Positions 8,631-16,648 of a stretch of DNA of 34,751 bases are shown here, one piece after another. Origin of the DNA: Treponema sp. (GTDB lineage: Bacteria; Spirochaetota; Spirochaetia; Treponematales; Breznakiellaceae); contig WQYB01000021.1 in the NCBI GenBank assembly GCA_009781475.1, forward strand, positions 1-34,751, read 5' to 3'. Both the position numbers and the translations under genes were made by a program. The notes beneath the pieces are model-generated. The model saw nothing but the letters and a program-made list of their open reading frames with translations, was not told where the DNA came from and made no database searches. Every line of letters starts with the position of its first letter. Within the stretch, counting starts at the first letter, position 1.

Positions 8631-9449
8631 ATGAAGAAAAAACATTTTAATCCTTTTTTTTTGTATTCCATTTTATTTATTTCATGCAGTACAATATCTG
8701 TGCAAACATACAATATAAAATCTTCGTTAATCGCAGAACAAACCAGCATTAAAATTATTTTAATTTCTGATCTGCACAGTACAGTTCATAAAAACAATCA
8801 GGGTGATTTGATAGATTTAATTATTAGTGAGAATCCTGATTTAATTGTAATGACAGGTGATATTTACTGCCACGACGCTCCCATGAAGGGGGTTCATTTA
8901 TTATTATCCGGTATTCAAAATACAGCGCCGATTTTTTATGTTACGGGAAATCATGAAAACTCAAACCGTAATTTTGACGAGATAATGGAAGAGCTATTTT
9001 CTTTTGGAGTAATAATATTGTCTGATACATACAGAGAAATAGAAATAAACGGTAACAAAATAATAATAGCCGGCATTGAAGACCCAAATAGAATCTACAG
9101 AGTGCCCGGTTATAATCAGGATGAAGTCATGGAAGAGACTTTCAGGAAGTTAGACGACATTCATTTATATAAAATATTGCTTACCCACCGCTCGGAATCT
9201 ATAGAAAAATATAAAAATTATTCATTCGATTTAATTTTGTCAGGTCATGCTCACGGGGGGCAGGTAAGACTTTTTGGAATAAACGGATTATACGCGCCGC
9301 ATCAGGGATTTTTCCCAAAATATGCGGGAGGCGTTTACACACACGGCGATTTAAACCACATTGTAAGCAGAGGTCTTTCCGTTTCATCTGTTCCCCGCAT
9401 CTTTAACCCGCCGGAACTTGTGGTAATTGTTATAAATGGAGAAGAATAG
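8631..9449 (+). CDS. Metallophosphoesterase lipoprotein (YkuE/YaeI-like)
   Basis: A 272-residue calcineurin-type phosphoesterase. The metal ligands are all visible: ISDLH (Asp47, His49), TGD (Asp77), GNHEN (Asn107, His108), LLTHR, and GHAHGGQ. The last motif with the following LFGINGLYAP is typical of the YkuE/YaeI branch; YaeI is reported to act on UDP-2,3-diacylglucosamine, but substrate assignment here is uncertain. The N-terminus has a hydrophobic segment ending in LFISC, so it is probably lipidated at Cys19 and acts outside the cytoplasm. AAGGA precedes the ATG, which lies 2 nt after the DUF218 gene. It is third in a thioesterase-DUF218-phosphoesterase operon, consistent with envelope lipid turnover. 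Confidence 0.88.
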   Translation: MKKKHFNPFFLYSILFISCSTISVQTYNIKSSLIAEQTSIKIILISDLHSTVHKNNQGDLIDLIISENPDLIVMTGDIYCHDAPMKGVHLLLSGIQNTAPIFYVTGNHENSNRNFDEIMEELFSFGVIILSDTYREIEINGNKIIIAGIEDPNRIYRVPGYNQDEVMEETFRKLDDIHLYKILLTHRSESIEKYKNYSFDLILSGHAHGGQVRLFGINGLYAPHQGFFPKYAGGVYTHGDLNHIVSRGLSVSSVPRIFNPPELVVIVINGEE

Positions 9450-9475
9450 ACACTTCGCAATCTATTAGGAAGAGC

Positions 9476-9504
9476 TTGCATGTCTTTGCAAATATTGCTA
9501 TTCT
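9476..9504 (+). promoter_or_regulatory. Predicted sigma70-type promoter for EF-G
   Basis: -35 TTGCAT (9476-9481), 17-nt spacer, -10 TATTCT (9499-9504). It lies in the 101-nt gap before the EF-G gene, which has its own AAGGAG Shine-Dalgarno. Confidence 0.5.
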
Positions 9505-9550
9505 TTACCATATATGAGCATACGTTGGAAAACCAAGGAGTATTTAAACA

Positions 9551-11623
9551 ATGAGTAATGATATTACCCAAATGCGCAATATCGGGATTAGTGCCCATAT
9601 TGATTCAGGCAAAACTACTTTGTCCGAGCGCATTTTGTTTTACAGTAAAAAAATTCACGCCATTCACGAAGTCCGCGGCAAGGACGGAGTCGGCGCTACT
9701 ATGGACCATATGGAACTAGAAAGGGAGCGCGGTATTACGATTCAATCCGCTGCCACTCAAGTTACCTGGAAGGATCACACTGTCAATGTAATCGATACGC
9801 CAGGGCACGTTGATTTTACCATCGAAGTTGAAAGATCGCTGCGTGTTTTGGACGGAGCGATTCTGGTTCTTTGCGCAGTCGGCGGAGTGCAGTCCCAATC
9901 AATTACCGTAGACCGTCAGCTTAAACGCTACAATGTTCCACGTATAGCATTTATAAACAAATGCGATCGCACTGGAGCCAACCCTTTTAAAGTGTGTCTT
10001 CAGTTACGTGAAAAACTGGGTCTTAATGCCATGATGATTCAAATCCCTATCGGGCTTGAAGATAAACTCGAAGGGGTCGTAGACCTTATTACAATGAAAG
10101 CCGTTTATTTTGACGGAGCGCAGGGGGAAACGCTTCGTCTTGCAGAAATACCTGCGCACCTTAAAGCCGATGCCGATAAATACCGCGAGGAGCTGCTAGA
10201 TGCAATTTCTATGTTCTGCGATGATCTTGCCGAAAAATTTCTTGGCGGAGAACGAATCGAAGAAGATTTAATACATGCGGCAATTCGTAAGGGTACACTT
10301 AGCGAGCAGCTTGTTCCCGTGATGATGGGTTCGGCTTACAAGTTCAAGGGAATCCAGCCGCTTCTTGACGGAGTAGTGCATTATCTGCCCGATCCTACCG
10401 AAGTTAAAAATTTCGCACTGGATCTAAATAATAACGAAGAAAAAATAGAACTTGGAAGCGATGATAAAGGTTCGACAGTTGCGCTCGGTTTTAAACTGGA
10501 AGACGGTCAATACGGACAGCTCACTTATGTGCGCATTTATCAGGGTAAATTAAAAAAAGGCGAAGAGCTTTTAAATACCAGAGCCCGCAAAAAATTTAAA
10601 GTCGGGCGGCTTGTGCGAATGCACGCAGACAGTATGGAAGATATTAACGAAGGTTCGCCCGGTGACATTGTTGCGCTTTTTGGAATTGAATGCGCAAGCG
10701 GCGACACATTCTGCGGCGGCGGTGTAAATTATGCGATGACTTCGATGTTTGTGCCCGCTCCTGTAATTTCGCTTGCAGTCACACCAAAGGATAAAAAAAG
10801 CGCCGACCAGATGGCAAAGGCATTAAACAGATTTACAAAAGAAGATCCTACTTTTCAAACCTATGTTGATGCGGAATCCAACCAGACGATCATCAAAGGG
10901 ATGGGCGAGCTTCACCTCGAAGTTTATATCGAACGAATGCGCCGCGAATACAAGTGCGAAGTTGATACAGGCGCACCGCAGGTTGCATACCGCGAAGCCA
11001 TTACTCAAAAGGCAGAGTTCAATTACACCCACAGAAAGCAGACAGGCGGCTCAGGTCAGTTTGGGCGGGTTGCAGGTTTCATGGAACCGTACGCCGATGG
11101 CGATTACGAATTTGTCGATATGATAAAAGGCGGCTCGATACCAACAGAATATGTGCCAAGCTGTGATAAGGGCTTTAAAGAAGCTGTTAAAAAAGGCAGC
11201 TTGATTGGCTTCCCGATTGTAAATATCCGCTGTTTAATAAATGACGGACAAAGCCACCCTGTAGATTCGTCGGATATTGCGTTCCAGCAGGCGGCTATCG
11301 GTGCTTTTCGCGAGGCGTACAATAAGGCAAAACCATGCATACTGGAGCCGATCATGAAAGTGTCGGTGGAAGGACCATCGGAGTTTGCGGGAAATATTTT
11401 CGGGTCAATTAATCAAAGACGTGGTATAATTTCATCGTCTGTCGAAGACGGGCATTTTTCGCGTGTGGAAGCGGAAGTTCCATTAAGTGAAATGTTCGGT
11501 TATTCTACAACTTTGCGTTCGCTCACACAGGGCAAGGCGGAGTTTACAATGGAATTTGAAAAATACGCTAAAGTACCGCAAAGCGTTTCAGAAGCGCTGA
11601 CAAAAAACCAGGAGAAAAAATGA
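9551..11623 (+). CDS. fusA: Elongation factor G, mitochondrial-EFG1-like (spd type)
   Basis: A 690-residue GTPase catalysing ribosomal translocation. The GTP-binding motifs are intact: AHIDSGKTT (15-23), RGITIQSA switch I, DTPGH (82-86) and NKCD (136-139). All five EF-G domains are represented, including the domain IV entry [11 protein letters not shown]. The P-loop has Ser where standard bacterial EF-G has Ala (AHIDAGKTT). That AHIDSGKTT form is characteristic of mitochondrial EFG1 and the related spirochaete/planctomycete EF-G1, so this is probably the translocation-competent spdEFG1 rather than a recycling paralogue. AAGGAG lies upstream of ATG 9551. The stop codon overlaps the ATG of the next gene (ATGA), coupling the two. 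Confidence 0.92.
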   Translation: MSNDITQMRNIGISAHIDSGKTTLSERILFYSKKIHAIHEVRGKDGVGATMDHMELERERGITIQSAATQVTWKDHTVNVIDTPGHVDFTIEVERSLRVLDGAILVLCAVGGVQSQSITVDRQLKRYNVPRIAFINKCDRTGANPFKVCLQLREKLGLNAMMIQIPIGLEDKLEGVVDLITMKAVYFDGAQGETLRLAEIPAHLKADADKYREELLDAISMFCDDLAEKFLGGERIEEDLIHAAIRKGTLSEQLVPVMMGSAYKFKGIQPLLDGVVHYLPDPTEVKNFALDLNNNEEKIELGSDDKGSTVALGFKLEDGQYGQLTYVRIYQGKLKKGEELLNTRARKKFKVGRLVRMHADSMEDINEGSPGDIVALFGIECASGDTFCGGGVNYAMTSMFVPAPVISLAVTPKDKKSADQMAKALNRFTKEDPTFQTYVDAESNQTIIKGMGELHLEVYIERMRREYKCEVDTGAPQVAYREAITQKAEFNYTHRKQTGGSGQFGRVAGFMEPYADGDYEFVDMIKGGSIPTEYVPSCDKGFKEAVKKGSLIGFPIVNIRCLINDGQSHPVDSSDIAFQQAAIGAFREAYNKAKPCILEPIMKVSVEGPSEFAGNIFGSINQRRGIISSSVEDGHFSRVEAEVPLSEMFGYSTTLRSLTQGKAEFTMEFEKYAKVPQSVSEALTKNQEKK

Positions 11624-12390
11624 TTTTAAGCGAACTAATTCAGCGAAGCCCAATCCGCATTTTTGAACAATCGATACACGGCGGTTTAAAAGCCGGCGAA
11701 ATCGGCGTTATCTCTTCCCCTAACGGAGTGGGAAAAACATCGGTGCTTGTACAGCTTGCAATGGATAAACTTCTGCAGGGCAAAAAAGTAATTCATGTTT
11801 CTTTTACCCAGCACAATCAATATGTTCCATTATGGTATGACGATATTTTCTCCGAGTTTACCAGCAAAAAAAATCTTGAAAACGCGGCAGAAATAAAAAA
11901 CGACTTGGTAAAAAACCGCGTTTTAATGAATTTTAACCAGGACGGTGTTACAAAAGATCAAATTTTAAAAAGCCTTAGAGCAATGATTATCGAAGGCGGT
12001 TTTAAAGCCGATTCAATTATAATCGATGGTTTTGATTTTGCCCGCCATGCTGATTCTGCCAGCGCTGCCGCAAATACTTCTGTCACATCTGTTTTAACCA
12101 AAGAAAAAGAAACAGATTTATTCGCAAACTTTAAAGCTGTAAAAAACTTCGCAACAGAAATGGGGCTTAGTATCTGGTACAGCTGTTCTGTAAATGATGA
12201 TGCTCAGTACGACAAGGAAAATATTCCTGCAGCGCTTAATAGTTTTATTAATAACATTGATATTGTGATTGTACTGCAGCCTAAAACAGATCATGTGGAG
12301 CTTTCGATTTCCAAGGACAGGGATTCTGTTATTTCCAAATCCATGGCAATGAACTTAGATCCAAAGACACTGCTTATATTAGAAGCTTAA
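11620..12390 (+). CDS. RecA/KaiC-like P-loop ATPase, probably degenerate
   Basis: A 256-residue single-domain RecA-fold protein, closest in pattern to KaiC/RadA/DnaB-type ATPases. A Walker A-like SPNGVGKTS starts at residue 33, with Ser in place of the first Gly. Walker B is SIIIDGFD (Asp136). After the second strand, where RadA and DnaB have the catalytic Glu (SGE or SLE), this protein reads VIHVSFTQH; the Glu appears replaced by Thr. It may bind ATP without normal hydrolysis. Its ATG overlaps the EF-G stop (ATGA) and a Shine-Dalgarno AGGAG lies within the end of the EF-G gene, so the two proteins are made together. Its function is unknown; a ribosome-associated or regulatory role is inference from the coupling. 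Confidence 0.75.
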   Translation: MILSELIQRSPIRIFEQSIHGGLKAGEIGVISSPNGVGKTSVLVQLAMDKLLQGKKVIHVSFTQHNQYVPLWYDDIFSEFTSKKNLENAAEIKNDLVKNRVLMNFNQDGVTKDQILKSLRAMIIEGGFKADSIIIDGFDFARHADSASAAANTSVTSVLTKEKETDLFANFKAVKNFATEMGLSIWYSCSVNDDAQYDKENIPAALNSFINNIDIVIVLQPKTDHVELSISKDRDSVISKSMAMNLDPKTLLILEA

Positions 12391-12402
12391 TTCTTATTTT
12401 TT

Positions 12403-12510
12403 TCACACGGAGACACGGAGTTCACAGAGGCACGGAGTTAAGAATAAGAAGTAAGGATTTTTACTTAAAATATTTCTCCGTGTTCTCTGTGCCTTTGTGC
12501 CCCCGTGTGA
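12403..12510. repeat. Large imperfect inverted repeat of the CACGGAG family, copy 2
   Basis: Arms of 35 nt at 12403-12437 and 12476-12510. The left begins TCACACGGAGACACGGAG and the right ends CCCGTGTGA. They pair with several mismatches around a 38-nt AT-rich loop. It fills the gap between the convergent ATPase and uvrB genes, where it could also act as a two-way terminator. It shares CACGGAGTTAAGAAT with the copy at 15827. Confidence 0.8.
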
Positions 12511-12532
12511 GGTCTTTTCGTTAAAAATTCCT

Positions 12533-14515
12533 CTATAAACTCATGTCTTTAATTTTATTTATTTCGTCTCTGATTGCGGCGGCTTGTTCGAACTCTAAAT
12601 TCTTCGCATGTTCGAGCATTTCGTTTTCAAGCGCTTTAATTAACTGCTTGCGCTGAGCCGGAATTAACATATTGTAAGATTTCTTTAAAACTTCGATTGT
12701 CGCGCCTGTCGTTGTTTGCGCTTCTTCTATGTGGCGTGTCAAAATATCTTCGATTGCTTTTTTTACAGTAGCAGGTGTGATGCCGTGTTTTTCATTGTAG
12801 GCAATTTGCGCTTCGCGGCGGCGGTTTGTTTCGGCAATTGCTTTTTCCATCGCATCGCTCATGCGGTCGGCGTACATTATTACTTTTCCTGCGGCATTGC
12901 GGGCAGCACGTCCGATTATCTGCACAAGACTTGTAAGCGAGCGCAAAAAGCCGATTTTGTCGGCATCAAGAATTGCTATAAACGAAACTTCGGGTAAATC
13001 GATACCTTCACGCAAAAGATTAATTCCAACGAGTATGTCAAACTTTCCTTGACGAAGTTGAGTAAGTATTTCCACCCGTTCAATTGTTTCAACTTCGCTG
13101 TGAATGTAGCGCACCTTTAAACCAAGCCCCGATAAATAATCGGTTAAATCCTCCGCCATTTTTTTTGTTAGCGTTAAAATAAGAGATCTTTCTCCTGCTT
13201 TAATGCGTTTTTGCACTTCGCCGTAAATGTTTTCCATTTGACCTTCGCTTGGGCGCACTTCGATTTCCGGGTCTAAAAGTCCTGTGGGGCGGATTAACTG
13301 CTGGACAACACGAACCGATTGTTCGATTTCAGTTTTGCCGGGCGTTGCAGAGACAAATACAGTTTTATCCAGCCGCTGTGCAAACTCGTCATAACGAAGC
13401 GGGCGGTTATCCAAAGCGCTAGGCAGGCGAAAGCCGTAATCAACAAGTGTTTGCTTGCGGCTGCGATCTCCTGCGTACATAGCACCTAACTGCGGCAAAG
13501 TAACATGGCTTTCATCGATAAAAGTTAAATGCTCTTTGGGTAAATAATCTACAAGAGTGTCGGGGGATTCGCCTGGTTTTCGGTTTGCCAAAACTGCAGA
13601 ATAATTTTCAATTCCGGGGCAGTATCCCATTTCGGTAAGCATTTCTATATCGTATTCGACACGGGTTTTTAAACGTTCCGCTTCCATTATTTTGCCGTTG
13701 TTTTGAAAATGTTCAAGGCGTTCTTTTAATTCCTGCCGTATCGCACCCATCGCGTTATGAATCATGCTGCCGGGCATTACGAATTGTTTTGCAGGGTAAA
13801 TAAGCGCACGATCAAGGTCTTCGAGCATTTCACCTGATACAGGATTAAAACGTCTAATTCGTTCGACCTTATCCCAATCCATATCAACACGATATGCTTC
13901 TTCCATATAAGCAGGAAATATTTCTAATGTATCACCGCGGCGGCGAAAGCGTCCCCGTTCAAGGACAGCGTCGTTGCGTTCGTATTGGAGCTCTACAAAG
14001 CGGCGGATTAAAGAATCGACATCGACTGTTTCGCCTTTGGAAAAAGTCGCAGTCATTTTTTTATATACATCCGGCGTTACCATGCCGTAGATACACGAAA
14101 CAGTGGCAATAATAATAACATCATTGCGTTCCATCATACTTCTTGCCGCAGAAAGACGCATACGTTCGATTTCGGCATTTATCGATGCGTCTTTTTCTAT
14201 ATAAAGGTCTCTGCTTGCAACATAGGCTTCCGGCTGGTAGTAGTCGTAATAGGAAACAAAGTATTCAACTGCATTGTGAGGAAAAAAACCTTTAAACTCC
14301 CTGTATAGCTGTGCTGCCAAAGTTTTGTTGTGACTTACAATAAGAGTAGGCATCTGCACCTGCTCGATGATTTTTGCCATCGTAAAAGTTTTACCCGAGC
14401 CTGTGACTCCCTGAAGTGTTTGATATTTGTCACCTGTCTTGATGCCGTTTGCCAAGGCAGCGATTGCTTCGCTCTGATCGCCTGCTGGTTTAAATGGAGA
14501 TACAACCGTAAACAT
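12533..14515 (-). CDS. uvrB: Excinuclease ABC subunit B
   Basis: The DNA-damage verification helicase of nucleotide-excision repair, acting with UvrA and UvrC. The 660 residues match the family's usual length. Visible landmarks are the N-terminal FKPAGDQSEAI, Walker A GVTGSGKT (36-43), the beta-hairpin YYDYYQPEAYV, the DESH box (FIDESHVTLPQL), helicase motif VI region QIIGRAARN, and a C-terminal UVR motif (EFEQAAAIRDEI). The start at 14515 matches family N-termini. No Shine-Dalgarno precedes it. A good promoter (TTGACC, 17 nt, CATACT) ends 6 nt before the ATG, suggesting a leaderless transcript. It is a monocistronic gene by layout; no uvrA or uvrC is nearby. Confidence 0.96.
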   Translation of the reverse strand: MFTVVSPFKPAGDQSEAIAALANGIKTGDKYQTLQGVTGSGKTFTMAKIIEQVQMPTLIVSHNKTLAAQLYREFKGFFPHNAVEYFVSYYDYYQPEAYVASRDLYIEKDASINAEIERMRLSAARSMMERNDVIIIATVSCIYGMVTPDVYKKMTATFSKGETVDVDSLIRRFVELQYERNDAVLERGRFRRRGDTLEIFPAYMEEAYRVDMDWDKVERIRRFNPVSGEMLEDLDRALIYPAKQFVMPGSMIHNAMGAIRQELKERLEHFQNNGKIMEAERLKTRVEYDIEMLTEMGYCPGIENYSAVLANRKPGESPDTLVDYLPKEHLTFIDESHVTLPQLGAMYAGDRSRKQTLVDYGFRLPSALDNRPLRYDEFAQRLDKTVFVSATPGKTEIEQSVRVVQQLIRPTGLLDPEIEVRPSEGQMENIYGEVQKRIKAGERSLILTLTKKMAEDLTDYLSGLGLKVRYIHSEVETIERVEILTQLRQGKFDILVGINLLREGIDLPEVSFIAILDADKIGFLRSLTSLVQIIGRAARNAAGKVIMYADRMSDAMEKAIAETNRRREAQIAYNEKHGITPATVKKAIEDILTRHIEEAQTTTGATIEVLKKSYNMLIPAQRKQLIKALENEMLEHAKNLEFEQAAAIRDEINKIKDMSL

Positions 14516-14521
14516 TTGTTT

Positions 14522-14550
14522 AGTATGACAGGAGGAATAGGCAGGGTCAA
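14522..14550 (-). promoter_or_regulatory. Predicted leaderless promoter of uvrB
   Basis: Read on the minus strand: -35 TTGACC (14550-14545), 17-nt spacer, -10 CATACT (14527-14522), then 6 nt to the uvrB ATG. A transcript starting 7 nt after the -10 box would begin at the A of the ATG. Confidence 0.55.
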
Positions 14551-14579
14551 GGAGGCTGACAGTGCTTATTTATATTTTT

Positions 14580-15464
14580 TTAGATATTGCCTGTATATAC
14601 AAACTCTAGTTTTTTTCTTGCTTCTTCGGCTGCACTCAATAAAAAACCGCGATCTGTAGGAGGCGCATTCCAACGGTAGTCAGGATGATATGCTGTTAAA
14701 TGCCAGGGGATTTTTTTATCGATGCTGAGAATAAAATCGCAGGCTGCATTTAATTCTTCTTTTGTATTATTTAAATCAGGAACTACTAGTGTTGTAATTT
14801 CCAGGTGAACATTCATTTCATAGCAAAGTTTGATAAAATCTTTTACAGTTTCCAAATATTCATCGCTAATATTATATCCCAAACATTCTTTATAAGTTTG
14901 TGCGGAAAAACATTTTAAATCGACATTTATTGCATCCGTATATTTTAAAATTTTGGCGGCAGCTTCTTTTTTTACACAGCCGTTTGTGACAAGCACGTTT
15001 GCGATTCCGTTTTCACGAGCGAGTTTCATGCAGTCGATTATATATTCAATATGAACAAGCGGTTCTGAATATGTGTAGGCAATCGAAGGAGTTCCATGTT
15101 CCAAAGCAGTTGAAATTATCTGTGCTGGCATCATTATCCTGCCGCGTTCATTTTGGCTTTCATGGTTTGCGGTATTTTGTGATATATGCCAATTCTGGCA
15201 AAACGGACAACGCAAGTTGCAGCCGGTAAACCCAAGTGAAAGTATTTTTGTTTTGGGTTTAAAACGGTAAAGAGGTTTTTTTTCGATAGGATCGATTGCA
15301 AGCGCTGTAATAAATCCGTAAAAAGGAATCACCGCTTTTCCGCTTTTGTTTCCTCTCACTCCGCAAAGACCAAAATCACCGTTTTTTATTTTGCAATTAT
15401 TCGGGCATAAATCGCAGCAGACATTTTGCGTATCTTCATTCATGAAAAGAGGAATTTTATTCAT
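14580..15464 (-). CDS. Radical SAM protein, AmrS / PflA-like family
   Basis: A 294-residue radical S-adenosylmethionine enzyme. The [4Fe-4S] motif CNLRCPFC gives Cys82, Cys86 and Cys89. A second Cys-rich segment (C16, C17, C20, C24, C34: CCDLCPNNCKI then FGLCGVRGN) is typical of the AmmeMemoRadiSam radical-SAM (AmrS) family, as are ALAIDPIEKKPLYRF and WHLTAYHPDYRW. It ends at VYTGNI; family members commonly continue with a short Cys-containing tail, which seems absent here. The substrate of the family is unknown to me. Its ATG overlaps the stop of the upstream small gene (ATGA), so the two are coupled. The usual AmmeMemo partner domains are not in the window. Confidence 0.85.
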   Translation of the reverse strand: MNKIPLFMNEDTQNVCCDLCPNNCKIKNGDFGLCGVRGNKSGKAVIPFYGFITALAIDPIEKKPLYRFKPKTKILSLGFTGCNLRCPFCQNWHISQNTANHESQNERGRIMMPAQIISTALEHGTPSIAYTYSEPLVHIEYIIDCMKLARENGIANVLVTNGCVKKEAAAKILKYTDAINVDLKCFSAQTYKECLGYNISDEYLETVKDFIKLCYEMNVHLEITTLVVPDLNNTKEELNAACDFILSIDKKIPWHLTAYHPDYRWNAPPTDRGFLLSAAEEARKKLEFVYTGNI

Positions 15465-15772
15465 TTTACTTCGAATGGTTCAAGTTTTACTGCGACAGCT
15501 CCCTTTTGTACCCATAATTTTACAAGAGGCACACCTTCGCCGGTTTCGGTAACGGCAGATGGGATTTCTTCTACATGCAGTATGTCATCAAGGTTAAACT
15601 CTATCACAGTAGGTTCTTTTCCAAGCGGATCTTTTACAAGGATTAACTTCGTTTTGTCGGAAGGGTGCGCTCTTGCAAAACCTTTGATGGGTATTCCTTC
15701 GCCGGGTTTTCCTTTTTTATATTTGGTAATACTGCTTAACGGCAGTAATTCCAGATAATTCATTGTGTTCAT
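15461..15772 (-). CDS. Small hypothetical protein coupled to the radical SAM gene
   Basis: A protein of about 103 residues that I do not recognise. It has GKPGEGIPIKGFARAHPSDK and later VEEIPSAVTETGEGVPLVKL, suggesting a small beta-rich domain with two related GEG(I/V)P motifs. It has no signal peptide or membrane segment. The start at ATG 15772 is preferred over the longer frame because TTGTCT, an 18-nt spacer and TATTAT end 6 nt before it; ATG 15763, three codons later, is an alternative. No Shine-Dalgarno is present. The stop overlaps the radical-SAM start (ATGA), so it may be a substrate, partner or regulator of that enzyme; this is inference from gene order only. Confidence 0.65.
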   Translation of the reverse strand: MNTMNYLELLPLSSITKYKKGKPGEGIPIKGFARAHPSDKTKLILVKDPLGKEPTVIEFNLDDILHVEEIPSAVTETGEGVPLVKLWVQKGAVAVKLEPFEVK

Positions 15773-15778
15773 ATATAT

Positions 15779-15808
15779 ATAATAAGTGATTTTTGGTATG
15801 ATAGACAA
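15779..15808 (-). promoter_or_regulatory. Predicted leaderless promoter of the 15772 gene
   Basis: On the minus strand: -35 TTGTCT (15808-15803), 18-nt spacer, -10 TATTAT (15784-15779), then 6 nt to ATG 15772. Confidence 0.5.
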
Positions 15809-15826
15809 GGGAATTAATATATTTTT

Positions 15827-15852
15827 AACCACAGAGGACACGGAGTTAAGAA
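15827..15852. repeat. Dispersed CACGGAG repeat, copy 3, before nudC
   Basis: AACCACAGAGGACACGGAG followed by TTAAGAA. It shares the 15-mer CACGGAGTTAAGAAT with the element at 12403-12510, but only one arm is present. It lies in the leader of nudC, 5 nt before the ATG, where a Shine-Dalgarno would be expected; its GGAG (15842-15845) may serve as one. Confidence 0.65.
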
Positions 15853-15857
15853 TTTTT

Positions 15858-16637
15858 ATGGCTTTCTTTTTACAAGGTGACTCATTACTTTTACCATTAA
15901 GTACTCTTGATTCGCAGATAACAGATGAGCTTCATGTCGAATTGTCAAATCAATTTGATGATCCGGATGTTTTTAAAATTGGCGCAATTGATGTTGTTTC
16001 TGTATCTTCTTCTGCCATAGTGCCCGATAACTGGAAAAAAATTCCTGTCCGCCAGCTTTTAGCCATGTTCAGCGTTGATGAAAATTCCTTTCCTGAAAAT
16101 AATAAATTACCGGGCGTTCTTAGAGCGTGTCACATAGCGCAATGGAAAAATGAATCTGTATTTTGCGGAACATGCGGCGCTAAAAATAATTTTAATTCTC
16201 TGGAAGTATGCCGCCAGTGTCCGGCTTGCGGGAGGCTTGAGTACCCGCGTATATGCCCTGCAATTCTTGCTGTAATTACAGACGATCAAAACAGAATACT
16301 TTTGGCTCATAATAAAAAATTCCGCGATAAAGTTTACAGTCATATTTCAGGTTTTAATGAAGCCGGAGAAACTCTTGAAGATACTGTAAAGCGTGAAACT
16401 TTAGAAGAGATTAATATCGAAGTCTGTAATATTGAATACATAAAATCTCAAAGCTGGCCTTTTCCCAATTCATTAATGATTGGTTTTAAAGCCCGCTATC
16501 TTTCAGGACAGATTAAACCTGATGGAACAGAAATTGAAGATGCTGCCTGGTTTACAAAAGATAATTTACCGGAGCTTCCGGGGCAAGGGTCATTATCGAA
16601 ACATTTAATTAATCGCTGGCTTAACGGCAGTTTGTAA
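15858..16637 (+). CDS. nudC: NADH pyrophosphatase / NAD-cap hydrolase (Nudix)
   Basis: 259 residues, matching E. coli NudC (257). It hydrolyses NAD(H) and, in E. coli, removes NAD caps from RNA. Four cysteines form a zinc ribbon (C103, C106, C121, C124; CGTCG and CPACG). The Nudix box starts at SGFNEAGE with the catalytic RETLEE (179-184); its usual late Gly is Asn. The NudC-specific motif appears as SQSWPFPNS (197-205), with Ser where SQPWPFP has Pro. The frame is open further upstream, but the ATG at 15858 matches the family N-terminus. The upstream extension would translate repeat DNA, so it is rejected. Confidence 0.9.
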   Translation: MAFFLQGDSLLLPLSTLDSQITDELHVELSNQFDDPDVFKIGAIDVVSVSSSAIVPDNWKKIPVRQLLAMFSVDENSFPENNKLPGVLRACHIAQWKNESVFCGTCGAKNNFNSLEVCRQCPACGRLEYPRICPAILAVITDDQNRILLAHNKKFRDKVYSHISGFNEAGETLEDTVKRETLEEINIEVCNIEYIKSQSWPFPNSLMIGFKARYLSGQIKPDGTEIEDAAWFTKDNLPELPGQGSLSKHLINRWLNGSL

Positions 16638-16648
16638 AAGGCAGTAAA

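Noticed and set aside
14516-14579. AGGAGG-like sites on the plus strand upstream of uvrB
   Set aside because: They are on the strand opposite to both flanking genes and no reading frame follows them.
15786-15857. Longer nudC reading frame from ATG 15786
   Set aside because: It would translate the CACGGAG repeat and adds residues not expected in NudC; ATG 15858 fits the family length.
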